Positions 55,233 through 64,000 of a stretch of 64,000 nucleotides of DNA are shown here, piece after piece. Within the stretch, counting starts at the first letter, position 1, and the number at the start of each line of letters is the position of its first letter. The position numbers and the translations under genes are program-made. Source of the DNA: Bacillus sp. EAC (GTDB lineage: Bacteria; Bacillota; Bacilli; Bacillales; Bacillaceae_G); the NCBI RefSeq assembly GCF_002156875.1, contig NZ_NCSY01000002.1, positions 1 through 64,000 on the forward strand. Direction: 5' to 3'. The notes below the pieces were generated by a model. It saw only the letters and a program-made list of their open reading frames with translations, made no database searches and had not been told where the DNA came from.

Positions 55233-57017
55233 TTATAATGTGTAACGTTCGACAGCTAATACACCTGCTGCAATTTCACGTTTTTTCGCAATTACATTAA
55301 TAGGTGTATGACGCGTAAATTTACGTAGTGCTGAAGTCATCATACGTAAAGAGTCACCAGACTCTACTGCTACTAGTGTTTCTTTTGCATGCGCTTCAAT
55401 TTCGTTAAACGCTTCTTGACAGAACACTTGAGTATAAAGTAATTTTTGGTTCGATTTTTCTAAACCTACTTTATTAATCGCCTTTTCTGTACGAAGAATA
55501 GTTGACTCCATCGCATAAATATTGCTTACGATATCTGCAATATTCACTAAAATTTCTTGTTCTTTGTCTAATGCTTTACCGAATTTTTGTACTGCTAATC
55601 CAGCGATCATGATGCCGATTTTTTTTGCATTTCTTAATAAATGTTTTTCCTGTTCTAATGGAGCTTCTCCTACTTCTGCAGGCATTAGCATCATAAGCTC
55701 TTCTTGAATTGCTTGAGCTTGTTGAAGTAATGGTAACTCACCTTTTAATGCTTTACGTAAGAATGTTCCTGGAACGATTAGACGATTAATTTCATTTGTA
55801 CCTTCGAAGATACGGTTGATACGTGAGTCACGGTAAATACGCTCAATTTCGTATTCAGCCATGAAACCATATCCTCCATGAATTTGCACGCCTTCGTCTG
55901 CAACATAATCTAATACTTCAGAGCCGAAAAATTTATTTAATGAGCACTCAATCGCATATTCAGAAACAGCTGCAGCAACTGCTTTAGGATCTTTTGCTTG
56001 CTCTTCCGTTAATTGACTAAATCGGTCTTCGAATAAACCAACTGTACGATAAACAGAACTTTCATTTGCATAGATCTTAGTAGCCATATTTGCTAATTTC
56101 TCTTGAATTAAGCTGAATTTTGCGATTGGCGTTTTGAATTGTTGACGTTGGTTTGCATATGTTGCTGATAATTCTAAAGCGCGTTTTGAAGAACCTACAG
56201 TTCCTACAGCTAGTTTATAACGTCCAATATTTAAAATGTTAAATGCAATTACGTGTCCTTTACCAACTTCCCCTAAAAGGTTTTCAACAGGCACATGAAC
56301 ATCTTCTAAAATTAATGTACGTGTAGATGAAGACTTAATACCCATTTTCTTTTCTTCTGGGCTAGTTGATACACCTGGATAATTTCTCTCAACAATGAAA
56401 GTTGAGAAATGCTCGCCATCGATTTTTGCATAAACAACGAATACGTCTGCAAAAGCAGAGTTTGTAATCCATTGTTTTTCACCGTTTAAAATATAGTGAG
56501 TTCCTTCAGCATTTAATTTAGCCGTTGTTTTTGCGCCTAAAGCATCTGAACCAGAACCTGGCTCTGTTAATGCATATGCTGCTAATTTTTCACCAGTTGC
56601 TAAGTCTGGTAAATAACGTTTCTTTTGATTATCATTTCCGAATAAAACGATTGGAAGTGAACCAATTCCAACATGCGCTCCATGAGAAATTGCAAATCCA
56701 CCAGCTAATGAGAATTTTTCAGAAATTAGAGCAGAACTAATTTTATCTAATGCAATTCCGCCATACTCTTCAGGTACATCAGCAGCTAATAATCCTAACT
56801 CACCAGCTTGCTTTAATAAACGAACAGAACGTTCAAACTCGTGATGCTCTAAATATTCTAACTCCGGTAATACTTCATTAACAATAAACTCTTCAGTTGT
56901 TTTCGCAATTAATTTATGCTCGTCAGTGTAATCCTCTGGAGTGAATACTTTATCAAATGTAATTTCTTCTGTTAAAAAGCTTCCGCCTTTAATTAAATTA
57001 CCGATTGTTTTTTCCAT
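55233..57017 (-). CDS. fadE: Acyl-CoA dehydrogenase
   Basis: The 594-residue enzyme introduces the first double bond in fatty acid oxidation. Signatures are [13 protein letters not shown] (about 151-163), [16 protein letters not shown] and [34 protein letters not shown] (in part), with the catalytic Glu in this last region. An extra C-terminal domain follows after about 400 residues, as in B. subtilis YusJ. AGGAGGAAATTACG precedes the ATG. It is the third gene of fadN-fadA-fadE. Confidence 0.93.
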   Translation of the reverse strand: MEKTIGNLIKGGSFLTEEITFDKVFTPEDYTDEHKLIAKTTEEFIVNEVLPELEYLEHHEFERSVRLLKQAGELGLLAADVPEEYGGIALDKISSALISEKFSLAGGFAISHGAHVGIGSLPIVLFGNDNQKKRYLPDLATGEKLAAYALTEPGSGSDALGAKTTAKLNAEGTHYILNGEKQWITNSAFADVFVVYAKIDGEHFSTFIVERNYPGVSTSPEEKKMGIKSSSTRTLILEDVHVPVENLLGEVGKGHVIAFNILNIGRYKLAVGTVGSSKRALELSATYANQRQQFKTPIAKFSLIQEKLANMATKIYANESSVYRTVGLFEDRFSQLTEEQAKDPKAVAAAVSEYAIECSLNKFFGSEVLDYVADEGVQIHGGYGFMAEYEIERIYRDSRINRIFEGTNEINRLIVPGTFLRKALKGELPLLQQAQAIQEELMMLMPAEVGEAPLEQEKHLLRNAKKIGIMIAGLAVQKFGKALDKEQEILVNIADIVSNIYAMESTILRTEKAINKVGLEKSNQKLLYTQVFCQEAFNEIEAHAKETLVAVESGDSLRMMTSALRKFTRHTPINVIAKKREIAAGVLAVERYTL

Positions 57018-57085
57018 CGTAATTTCCTCCTAATTAGTATCTGTTCTTATATTTAAATCTTAAAATTCATCTGATTAATTGATTC

Positions 57086-58261
57086 TTAAATTAACTCAAA
57101 TACACCAGCAGCTCCCATACCGCCACCAATACACATTGTTACTACACCAAATTGTTCGCCGCGACGTTTCATTTCATGTAATAACGATAAAGTTAATTTT
57201 GCACCAGTACATCCAAGTGGATGACCCAATGCAATTGCTCCGCCATTTACGTTTACTCGATTTTCATCAAGTCCTAAGTGGCGCATCACTTGAATTGATT
57301 GTGAAGCAAATGCTTCATTTAACTCGAATAAACCAATATCAGATAAACTTAATCCAGCTAGCTTTAATGCTTTTGGAATTGCTTCAACTGGCCCGATACC
57401 CATTACTTCCGGCGCAACCCCTGCAACCGCAAATGAACGGAACTTTAATAAAGGACTTAATCCTTCAGCTTCTGCTTTTTCACGGTCCATCACTAAAACT
57501 GCTGCAGCTCCGTCACTTGTTTGAGAAGAGTTACCTGCAGTAACTGAACCTCTTACATTAAATGCTGGACGTAATTTTGCTAAAATTTCAGAAGTTGTAC
57601 CTTCACGTACACCTTCATCTTGAGCGAATGTAAATTTATTTTCTTGAATTTTATTATTTGCATCTACTGATCGAAGAGTAACATCAACTGGTACGATTTC
57701 ATCGGCAAAACGCCCTTCACGAATCGCTACCGCTGCACGTTGGTGACTGCGTACTGCAAATGCATCTTGATCTTCACGAGAAATACCATAACGATTAGCT
57801 ACTTGTTCTGCAGTATGCCCCATACCCATATAGTATTCAGGAGCAGTTTCTACTAATCTACTATTTGGGCGAATAACATGCCCTGACATAGGAACTAAAC
57901 TCATTGACTCAGCTCCACCAGCGATAGCAGCTTCTGAATGACCTAACATGATTCGTTCTGCAGCGTAAGCTATACTTTGTAAACCCGAAGAACAATATCT
58001 ATTAATTGTGATTGCTGGAACAGTATTTGGTAAACCAGCTAATGCTCCAATATTTCTAGCCATATTTAAGCCTTGTTCAGCTTCAGGCATTGCACATCCA
58101 AAAATTAAGTCATCAATTGGACCATCATAATTACCTGCACGTTTTAATGTTTCCTTTACTACTAATGCGCCTAAATCATCGGGTCTAACTGTTGCAAGTG
58201 ATCCTTTTTTCGATTTACCTACAGGTGTTCTAGCACCTGCTACAATGACAGCTTCTCTCAT
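57086..58261 (-). CDS. fadA: Acetyl-CoA acyltransferase (3-ketoacyl-CoA thiolase)
   Basis: The 391-residue thiolase has catalytic cysteines in NRYCSSGLQSI (about residue 90) and TMCIGGGMGA (about 378), and the histidine in GGAIALGHPLGCTGA. It cleaves 3-ketoacyl-CoA to acetyl-CoA and a shortened acyl-CoA. GGAGGGAAGAAC precedes the ATG. It lies 20 bp after fadN. Confidence 0.95.
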   Translation of the reverse strand: MREAVIVAGARTPVGKSKKGSLATVRPDDLGALVVKETLKRAGNYDGPIDDLIFGCAMPEAEQGLNMARNIGALAGLPNTVPAITINRYCSSGLQSIAYAAERIMLGHSEAAIAGGAESMSLVPMSGHVIRPNSRLVETAPEYYMGMGHTAEQVANRYGISREDQDAFAVRSHQRAAVAIREGRFADEIVPVDVTLRSVDANNKIQENKFTFAQDEGVREGTTSEILAKLRPAFNVRGSVTAGNSSQTSDGAAAVLVMDREKAEAEGLSPLLKFRSFAVAGVAPEVMGIGPVEAIPKALKLAGLSLSDIGLFELNEAFASQSIQVMRHLGLDENRVNVNGGAIALGHPLGCTGAKLTLSLLHEMKRRGEQFGVVTMCIGGGMGAAGVFELI

Positions 58262-58281
58262 GTTCTTCCCTCCATCTCCGA

Positions 58282-60666
58282 CTAGTTACGTAACGGCTTT
58301 CCTTTTACAAGTATGTGCTGCATACGAGCTTGTGATTTCATTTCTGTAATTAAACTTAAAAATGCTTCGCGTTCAATATCTAATAAATATTGCTCATCAA
58401 CTTTTGTTCCGAATGGCACTTTTCCACCAGCGATTACATATGCCAATTTCTTAGCAATTGTTAAATCATGCTCACTTATATATCCTGATTGATACATTCC
58501 CTGAGCTCCTAAAAGTAATGTTGCATAACCAGTTTCACCTACAACAGGTACTTTTTCACGTACTGGTGCGCTGTATCCAGCTTCATATAATTCAAGAACA
58601 CGTTGCTTAGCTTCATAGATTAAGTGATCTGCATTGAATACTTTGCGATCATCATGGTTTAAAAATCCGTTTTCAAATGCTTCTTGTGCAGAAGTAGAAG
58701 CCTTCGCCATTGCAACAGTTTCAAATACACGGTTTGCTAAAGCTTGTAAATCAAATTGTACTCCTTCAGGGAATTGCTTTAATTGTTTAATATAAAGCTC
58801 TTTGCTACCGCCTCCTCCAGGGATTAGGCCGACACCAACTTCTACAAGTCCCATATATGTTTCTGATGAAGCTACTACACTAGCTGCTGGTAAGCAAATC
58901 TCCGTACCGCCACCAAGTGTCATTCCGTAAGGAGCTACTACCACTGGCTTATCAGAGTATTTAATTTTCATCATTGCATTTTGGAATCCTTTAACAACCA
59001 TTTCAATTTCAAAATAGTTATCATCTTGTGCTTCCATTAAAATCATGGCTAAGTTTGCACCAACGCAGAAGTTCTTCGCTTGGTTACCTATAACCAATCC
59101 TTTGTAATTTTTCGAAACTTCATCAACCGCAAAATTAATCATTTGCGTAATATCCATCCCGATTGCATTACCCTTCGTATGGAATTCTAAGCATGCAACT
59201 CCATCACCTAGATCAATTAAGCTTGCACCAGAGTTTTTCTTAATTACACGACCTTGTTCCTTCAGAACATTTAATTTAACTTCCTTAACATTTCTTTCAA
59301 GTTGTTCATATTGACCATTATGATAGAAACTTACAACACCATTATCTTGGTTATAGAATGTTTCATTACCGTTGTCGATCATATCCTTAACCCATTGAGG
59401 AACAGTTAAGCCTTCACTTTCCATACGAACAACAGATTTAGAAACACCTATTGCGTCCCAAATTTCAAATGGACCTAAATCCCATCCAAAGCCCCACTTC
59501 ATCGCTTGATCGATCCCAACGATATTATCCGAAATTTCACCAGATAATTCAGCTGAATAAACTAAAACAGGACTAATGATGCTCCATAAAAAGTTACCAG
59601 CGCGATCGTCTGCATATACAAGCGCTTTCAACTTATTAGCTAATCCTTTAACTTGTTTTACATTTTCAGTCGAAGCAGTACGTAATGATTTTCTTTCTCC
59701 ATACTCAAATGTGTTTGGATCAAGTTCTAAAATTTCTTTGCCTTGTTTTAAGAAAAATCCTTGGCCAGATTTACTACCTAACCAATTGCGGCTTGCCATT
59801 TCTTTCAAAAATTCAGGAACTTTAAACACTTCTTTTTCTTTGCCTTCAACTAAATCATATACATTGTTTGCTACATGAATAAATGTATCTAATCCAACTA
59901 CGTCTAATGTACGGAATGTCGCACTTGAAGGACGACCAATCATCGGACCAGTTATTGAATCAACTTCTCCAACACTGTATCCACCTTTAACCATTTCTTG
60001 AACAGTTACTAATAAACCGTATGTTCCAATTCTGTTACCGATAAAGTTAGGTGTATCTTTAGCAAGTACAACGCCTTTACCTAAAACATTTTCTCCAAAA
60101 CGCTTCATGAATGTAAGTACTTCTTCAGAAGTATGTTTAGTTGGAATAACTTCTAGTAACTTTAAGTATCTTGGTGGGTTAAAGAAGTGAGTTCCTAAGA
60201 AGTGAGTTTTGAAATCTTCTGAACACTCTTCAGACATTGCTTCAATTGAAATACCTGAAGTATTAGAGCTAACGATTGATCCAGGCTTACGAACTGCATC
60301 AACTTTTGCTAATACTTGTTTCTTTACCGCTAAATTTTCAACAACAACTTCTATAATCCAGTCAACTTCGCTTAAACGACCCATGTCGTCATCAAAGTTA
60401 CCAGCTTCAATTAATGCTAAATTTTTCTTAGATGCAAGGGGAGCTGGCTTCTGTTTTAATAATTTCTGAATAGCCGTTTGACTAAATCGATTACGAAATT
60501 CCTTAGAGTCAGTAGTAAGACCTTTTGCAGCATCTTCCTCAGTTAATTCTCTTGGTATGATATCAAGAAGTAATGTTGGAATACCTATATTTGCCAAGTG
60601 TGCAGCGATACCAGACCCCATCACACCCGAGCCGAGAACAGCGGCCTTTTTAATTCTTTGGATCAT
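58282..60666 (-). CDS. fadN: 3-hydroxyacyl-CoA dehydrogenase/enoyl-CoA hydratase
   Basis: The bifunctional enzyme has about 794 residues. The N-terminal dehydrogenase has NAD site VLGSGVMGSGIAAHLANIG, HFFNPPRYLKLLEVIPT and GFFLKQG. The C-terminal hydratase domain (about 475-794) has NFCVGANLAMIL and APYGMTLGGGTEICLPA. It performs the middle two steps of beta-oxidation. ATG 60666 (or 60672) follows AAGGAGGAG; the start at 60708 would read through the FadR operator and is rejected. It is the first gene of the operon. Confidence 0.94.
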   Translation of the reverse strand: MIQRIKKAAVLGSGVMGSGIAAHLANIGIPTLLLDIIPRELTEEDAAKGLTTDSKEFRNRFSQTAIQKLLKQKPAPLASKKNLALIEAGNFDDDMGRLSEVDWIIEVVVENLAVKKQVLAKVDAVRKPGSIVSSNTSGISIEAMSEECSEDFKTHFLGTHFFNPPRYLKLLEVIPTKHTSEEVLTFMKRFGENVLGKGVVLAKDTPNFIGNRIGTYGLLVTVQEMVKGGYSVGEVDSITGPMIGRPSSATFRTLDVVGLDTFIHVANNVYDLVEGKEKEVFKVPEFLKEMASRNWLGSKSGQGFFLKQGKEILELDPNTFEYGERKSLRTASTENVKQVKGLANKLKALVYADDRAGNFLWSIISPVLVYSAELSGEISDNIVGIDQAMKWGFGWDLGPFEIWDAIGVSKSVVRMESEGLTVPQWVKDMIDNGNETFYNQDNGVVSFYHNGQYEQLERNVKEVKLNVLKEQGRVIKKNSGASLIDLGDGVACLEFHTKGNAIGMDITQMINFAVDEVSKNYKGLVIGNQAKNFCVGANLAMILMEAQDDNYFEIEMVVKGFQNAMMKIKYSDKPVVVAPYGMTLGGGTEICLPAASVVASSETYMGLVEVGVGLIPGGGGSKELYIKQLKQFPEGVQFDLQALANRVFETVAMAKASTSAQEAFENGFLNHDDRKVFNADHLIYEAKQRVLELYEAGYSAPVREKVPVVGETGYATLLLGAQGMYQSGYISEHDLTIAKKLAYVIAGGKVPFGTKVDEQYLLDIEREAFLSLITEMKSQARMQHILVKGKPLRN

Positions 60667-60689
60667 ATGCATTTCTCCTCCTTGTTTCT

Positions 60690-60707
60690 TGAATGAATAC
60701 TCATTCA
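60690..60707 (-). promoter_or_regulatory. FadR operator of the fad operon
   Basis: TGAATGAATACTCATTCA is a near-perfect inverted repeat fitting the Bacillus FadR consensus TGAATGANTANTCATTCA. It lies 24 bp before the fadN start and downstream of the promoter. FadR leaves when long-chain acyl-CoA binds, so the operon should be induced by fatty acids. Confidence 0.88.
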
Positions 60708-60752
60708 CTTTCGAGCTAGAATTTCCCTTCGCAAATGAGCACCTCTTATTTC

Positions 60753-60781
60753 ACTATATGATAAATTCTAAGTTTTCGCAA
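60753..60781 (-). promoter_or_regulatory. fad operon promoter (SigA type)
   Basis: On the minus strand there is a -35 TTGCGA (60776-60781), a 17-bp spacer and a -10 TATAGT (60753-60758), 45 bp upstream of the FadR operator. Confidence 0.65.
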
Positions 60782-60883
60782 TAAACAAAAAGTTCAAATT
60801 AATATTTTTTATTTTTAAATGATGTCATTTTTTTACTAATAAGATTAATTTATTAGGTTAGTCTAATGAATGGAGGTGATAGC

Positions 60884-61024
60884 GATGAAACGTGAAAGAA
60901 ATCCATCAAAAGGCGGAGTTAGTGCAGCTAGTGTTCAAGGAAATGCGGGTCATGGAGATCAAAAGCCTGAAAAAGGAAGACAAAGTAATAACCAGCAGTA
61001 CGGTAAAGAAAATATGGGAAAATA
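60884..61024 (+). CDS. yuzL: YuzL family small protein
   Basis: The 46-residue, very polar protein begins MKRERNPSKGGVSAASVQG and is rich in Gly, Lys, Asn and Gln. This resembles small spore-associated YuzL proteins of Bacillaceae. TGGAGGTGATAGCG gives an ideal ribosome binding site. It is a likely disordered peptide; the role is unknown. It lies between fadN and proline dehydrogenase, as expected for the yus region. Confidence 0.85.
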
Positions 61025-61123
61025 AACTCTTTTTAATGAAGGTATAATAGCAAAACCTGGACGCTTTAAATTGAATAATGTTGTTTTTACTTATTTTTAC
61101 TTAATCACAAATCCTGTATATAG

Positions 61124-61173
61124 AAAAAAAGAGGCTAACTAAAAAGATATCTCCTTTTTAGCTAGCCTCTTTA
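61124..61173. terminator. Bidirectional terminator yuzL/proline dehydrogenase
   Basis: AAAGAGGCTAACTAAAAAG, an ATATCTC loop and CTTTTTAGCTAGCCTCTTT form a very long stem with A/T flanks. Confidence 0.9.
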
Positions 61174-61175
61174 TA

Positions 61176-62093
61176 TTATTTACCAATCATACCTTTTAAA
61201 ACGAAAGCAACGTTTGCTGGACGTTCAGCTAAACGGCGCATAAAGTAACCATACCAGTCAGTACCATAAGGAACATAAACCCGCATGTTGTACCCTTCTT
61301 TTACAAGCTCTAATTGACGCTCTGTACGAATACCAAATAACATTTGGAATTCGAATTGGTCATTTGGAATATTGTGTTCTTTAACTAATTGCTTCGTATA
61401 TTCGATCATTGCTTCATCATGAGATGCAATCGCTGTAAAGTTTCCATTTAGTAAGTGCATTTTAATGATTTTTTTGAAGTTTTCATCCACGTCTTTTTTC
61501 TCAGGGAATGCTACTTCTGCAGGTTCCTTATATGCCCCTTTAACTAAACGTAAATTTGGTTTTAAACTATTTAGATCCATAATGTCGTTTTCAGTACGAT
61601 ATAAATAAGCTTGAATAACCGTTCCAATATTTTCGTACTCAGATTTTAACTGTTTAAAGATACGAATCGTTTTCTCGCAACGAGAGAAATCTTCCATATC
61701 AATCGTTACAAATACATCATGTTTTGTTGCCGCTTCAAGTATACGACGCATATTTGCTAAAACAATTTCGTCCGAAATATCTAGGCCCATAGAAGTCATT
61801 TTTAATGATAATTGAGAATTTAATTTTTCTTTACCGATCGCTTCGATTGCTTCGATACAATGGTCGGCCATTTCGTTTGCTTCTTCAATTGTATCTACAA
61901 ACTCTCCAAGGTAATCAATTGTTACTTTTAAGTCTTTTTTATTTAATTCTTTAATTGCACTAGTCGCTAAATCAATTGTTTCACCAGCAACGAAACGCGC
62001 TGCACCAAATTTAAGACCGTATTTTTTTGCCATTTTAGTTAAAAACTTATTTTTAGAAAAAAATAAAAACGTATTTTTCATTAACTGTTCCAT
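61176..62093 (-). CDS. fadM: Proline dehydrogenase
   Basis: The 305-residue monofunctional enzyme is a TIM barrel that oxidises proline with FAD. Visible segments are LRLVKGAYKEP, ASHD, QFEFQMLFGIR and VPYGTDWYGYFMRRLAERP, the last with the Arg pair that holds proline. It corresponds to YusM (FadM) by position after fadN. GGGGGTATACAG precedes the ATG. A TTTGTCGAA box lies upstream at 62185-62193 and may be a Spo0A site. Confidence 0.93.
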   Translation of the reverse strand: MEQLMKNTFLFFSKNKFLTKMAKKYGLKFGAARFVAGETIDLATSAIKELNKKDLKVTIDYLGEFVDTIEEANEMADHCIEAIEAIGKEKLNSQLSLKMTSMGLDISDEIVLANMRRILEAATKHDVFVTIDMEDFSRCEKTIRIFKQLKSEYENIGTVIQAYLYRTENDIMDLNSLKPNLRLVKGAYKEPAEVAFPEKKDVDENFKKIIKMHLLNGNFTAIASHDEAMIEYTKQLVKEHNIPNDQFEFQMLFGIRTERQLELVKEGYNMRVYVPYGTDWYGYFMRRLAERPANVAFVLKGMIGK

Positions 62094-62281
62094 CTGTATA
62101 CCCCCAAGTTTCTTCTAGTACTTTTCTCTCTATCTATATCTAATGTATCATTTTATGATTTTCGTTAAAACAATTATTTGCGATTTTGTCGAAAATTGTT
62201 AGAAAAATGAATGCCCTTTCTCAAATATTATATTATCATAATTTCCCTTTCTAGTCATCTTGGAAAAATCTGTTCAGCAAA

Positions 62282-62545
62282 TCAGGAGTTTTTCTTGTTT
62301 GCCATTACTTCTCTATGTTTGTCATTTAAAGTTTTTATTTCCTTAATCAATTCAACTACATGCTCTTTCGCATTTGGATAAGTCTCATTCCAATGTTTCG
62401 TTAAAGCTGGCATGGATTTTGAAATATATGTATAAACAACCCATTTTTCTACTTTTTCTTGTTTCTCTTCCGACCATTCTCCTAGTAATAGTTCAGTATA
62501 TTTTTTGATTAATGCATCAAACTTTTCTTCAAAATCATTTGTCAT
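62282..62545 (-). CDS. yusU: YusU family protein (DUF2573)
   Basis: The 87-residue, helical, charged protein contains FDALIKKYTELLLGEWSEEKQEKV, in part, and MPALTKHWNETYP. This matches YusU/DUF2573, of unknown function. ATG 62545 has GGAGAGGTGTTTTCA upstream; the longer start is unsupported. Confidence 0.82.
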   Translation of the reverse strand: MTNDFEEKFDALIKKYTELLLGEWSEEKQEKVEKWVVYTYISKSMPALTKHWNETYPNAKEHVVELIKEIKTLNDKHREVMANKKNS

Positions 62546-62691
62546 TGAAAACACCTCTCCAATCAAATTTCATATCTATTTACTCTCGTTATGATCATTA
62601 AATATTTTATTCAATTTAAGAAAAGTATAGTATACTTCAACAAGTTTAAAAATGGGTTGAACAATTTTTGATTTTCTAATAATAATTTTTA

Positions 62692-62966
62692 GGCTCTTTT
62701 AAAAAGATTTTTGATTTCCATTGCAGGATGCTCGTTTTCTGTGGGGCGTGGCTTAACCTCCTGGGCCCAAATGATGTGGGTCATGCATACGTTACGACAG
62801 TACGTCGTGGTATTAGCATGCCTAGCTTTTTGATCACTGCTAAGGTCTCAACTGTCCCGCTACTCACACAGGGGTCGAGCACCTTACGCTCTAATCAACT
62901 TATTATATTTGTCGATTGTCTTCTTTACGTCTCCCTGACTATAAAAACAATCTTTTAAAGGAAACC
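62692..62966 (-). repeat. Intergenic GC-rich repeat, copy H (long form with hairpin module)
   Basis: The outer ends GGCTCTTTTAAAAAGATTTT (62692) and AACAATCTTTTAAAGGAAAC (62947) are inverted. The inner core runs 62709-62900 and includes CAGGATGCTCG, the module with ATGATGTGGG and ACGAC/GTCGT, and TAATCAACT. It is the largest copy. The ORF across 62728-62958 follows the repeat and is not a gene. Confidence 0.83.
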
Positions 62967-63143
62967 ACTATTTTAATATCAACAATAAACATTAACAGAG
63001 CCTTTAAAAAAAATCTTCTTTTTACAATTTAAATTCTTTCTTCACACTATGTTCACACATTCACAATGTTGTATTCGTTATAAATCTTTATACTTAATTA
63101 TGTACTCATGAATCAAATCACAAGTCATTTTGGGAGTGAAAAC

Positions 63144-63947
63144 ATGGAACGTGATAGTATCCAATATTGTATTGATTTAGCACTTAAGAAAAAGAACGTT
63201 TTAGATCAGAGTATATTTAAATATATAACGCGTGCTGCTTTAGCATCCATTTATATATGCTTCATTCTAATTGTTTGTTTAAAGTTAGCGGAAATCTTCA
63301 GATTGAACGAATCACCTTATGTAGCAATTGTTTATCCACTTGTCTTTGCTACTGCTTTAATAATGATTATATATGGTGGCGGAGAATTATTTACTAGTAA
63401 CACAATGTATTTTACTTTTTCAACATTAGCTCATAAAACATCTAGATTAGACTTATTAAAAAACTGGTTAACATGTTACGCTGGGAATATAATCGGTGCC
63501 ATTGTCTTTGCATTTTTATTTTATTTAACTGGTATACCTAAAGAATTTCCTAGTGATCATTTTTTAACTGGAGTGGTTGAACATAAAATTCACGCATCAT
63601 TTTTACAGTTATTTTTTAAAGGTCTTTTATGTAATTGGTTAGTTTGCCTTGCTTGTTTTCTACCAACAAGATTAAAAGAAGATTTTTCAAAGATGACTAT
63701 TATTTTTTTATTAGTATTTGCATTCTTCTTTTCAGGTTATGAACATAGTATTGCAAATCTTGCAGTATTTACTTTGTCTTCTATTATGCCCCATGATCTA
63801 ACTTTTACTTTTGGTGATCTGTTACACAACTTAGTTCCTGTCACATTTGGAAATATTATCGGTGGTTCAGTCGGAGTTGGTATGGCTTATTATTACTTAA
63901 ATACTGGAAAAACAACTAAAACAAAAAGTTTAAAACGAATTTCATAG
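63144..63947 (+). CDS. Formate/nitrite transporter family protein
   Basis: The 267-residue protein has about six hydrophobic segments. It shows the FNT features GGGELFTSNTMYF (about residues 86-98), LLCNWLVCLACFL (about 175-187) and GNIIGGSVGVGMAYYYL near the end. FNT channels are pentamers carrying formate, nitrite, lactate or hydrosulfide; the substrate is not assignable. ATG 63144 has GGGAGTGAAAAC upstream; the ATG at 63108 has none. It stands alone with its own terminator. Confidence 0.88.
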   Translation: MERDSIQYCIDLALKKKNVLDQSIFKYITRAALASIYICFILIVCLKLAEIFRLNESPYVAIVYPLVFATALIMIIYGGGELFTSNTMYFTFSTLAHKTSRLDLLKNWLTCYAGNIIGAIVFAFLFYLTGIPKEFPSDHFLTGVVEHKIHASFLQLFFKGLLCNWLVCLACFLPTRLKEDFSKMTIIFLLVFAFFFSGYEHSIANLAVFTLSSIMPHDLTFTFGDLLHNLVPVTFGNIIGGSVGVGMAYYYLNTGKTTKTKSLKRIS

Positions 63948-63955
63948 CTAACTTC

Positions 63956-63988
63956 AACCTGCACTCATTTATTGATAGCAGGTTTTTT
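63956..63988 (+). terminator. Terminator of the FNT gene
   Basis: AACCTGC pairs with GCAGGTT around a TCATTTATTGA inner stem-loop, followed by TTTT. Confidence 0.82.
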
Positions 63989-64000
63989 CGTGCAAATCTA

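Noticed and set aside
57079-57543. Plus-strand ORF of 154 codons antisense to fadA
   Set aside because: The peptide is Leu/His/Gln-rich and low in complexity, as expected from the complement of an AT-biased thiolase gene.
62728-62958. 76-codon plus-strand ORF over repeat copy H
   Set aside because: It lies wholly within the repeat and is interrupted in copies B and D.

Overview
The window is a 64 kb chromosomal segment from a low-GC, endospore-forming member of the Bacillaceae. Three things point there: the 16S rRNA 5' end on the minus strand at the left edge, the AT-rich intergenic DNA with strong GGAGG-type ribosome binding sites and many TTG/GTG starts, and a gene order that follows the Bacillus subtilis yug-kap-yui-yum-yut-yun-suf-met-yus block. 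Several genes are sporulation-linked (kapD, yuiC, yutH, yutC, lytH, yunB, yuzL). I cannot name the species from sequence alone. Most genes and the rrn operon are on the minus strand, so replication probably runs from right to left in these coordinates.

Layout. 1-700: start of a leftward rrn operon with tandem promoters. 0.8-6.6 kb: MgtC-like protein, K+ channel yugO, yugN, pgi, yuzA, yugI, yugF. 6.6-10.5 kb: a leftward four-gene operon encoding a His-rich FixH-like lipoprotein, a beta-propeller lipoprotein, a response regulator and a sensor kinase. 11-19 kb: kapD, pbpD, yufK, yuxO, yuiC, yuiB, a Nudix hydrolase and NADH dehydrogenase yumB. 19-28 kb: yumC, yutM, dapF, yuzB, yutJ, a slipin/NfeD pair, yuzD, yutI, yutH. 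28-34 kb: yutG, yutF, yutE, glpX, a DUF3055 gene, yutD, yutC, lipA. 34-41 kb: lytH, yunB, an HD-GYP phosphodiesterase, yunC, yunD, yunE, a DinB protein. 41-47 kb: the sufCDSUB iron-sulfur operon. 48-54 kb: a 2-hydroxyacid dehydrogenase, the SAM-riboswitch-controlled metNPQ operon, yusE, yusF, gcvH, yusI. 55-63 kb: the fadN-fadA-fadE beta-oxidation operon with a FadR-type operator, yuzL, proline dehydrogenase, yusU and a formate/nitrite transporter.

Functional themes are iron-sulfur assembly and its users (suf genes, yutM, yutI, lipA), type II NADH dehydrogenases and ferredoxin reductase (yumB, yutJ, yumC), methionine import, fatty acid degradation and spore formation. No phage, insertion sequence, CRISPR array, tRNA or classical defence island was seen.

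The least explained features are intergenic. They are: (i) eight copies of a degenerate GC-rich repeat with inverted ends, three of which carry a shared module of nested hairpins; (ii) a cluster of four DnaA-box matches at 32.0-32.2 kb; (iii) a GC-rich island at 28.3 kb with a 35-codon ORF bounded by a stem; (iv) a small Cys-rich ORF with its own terminator at 40.6 kb; (v) an orphan plus-strand terminator upstream of dapF; and (vi) operator-like repeats upstream of yumB/yumC, of the two-component operon and in the suf leader.
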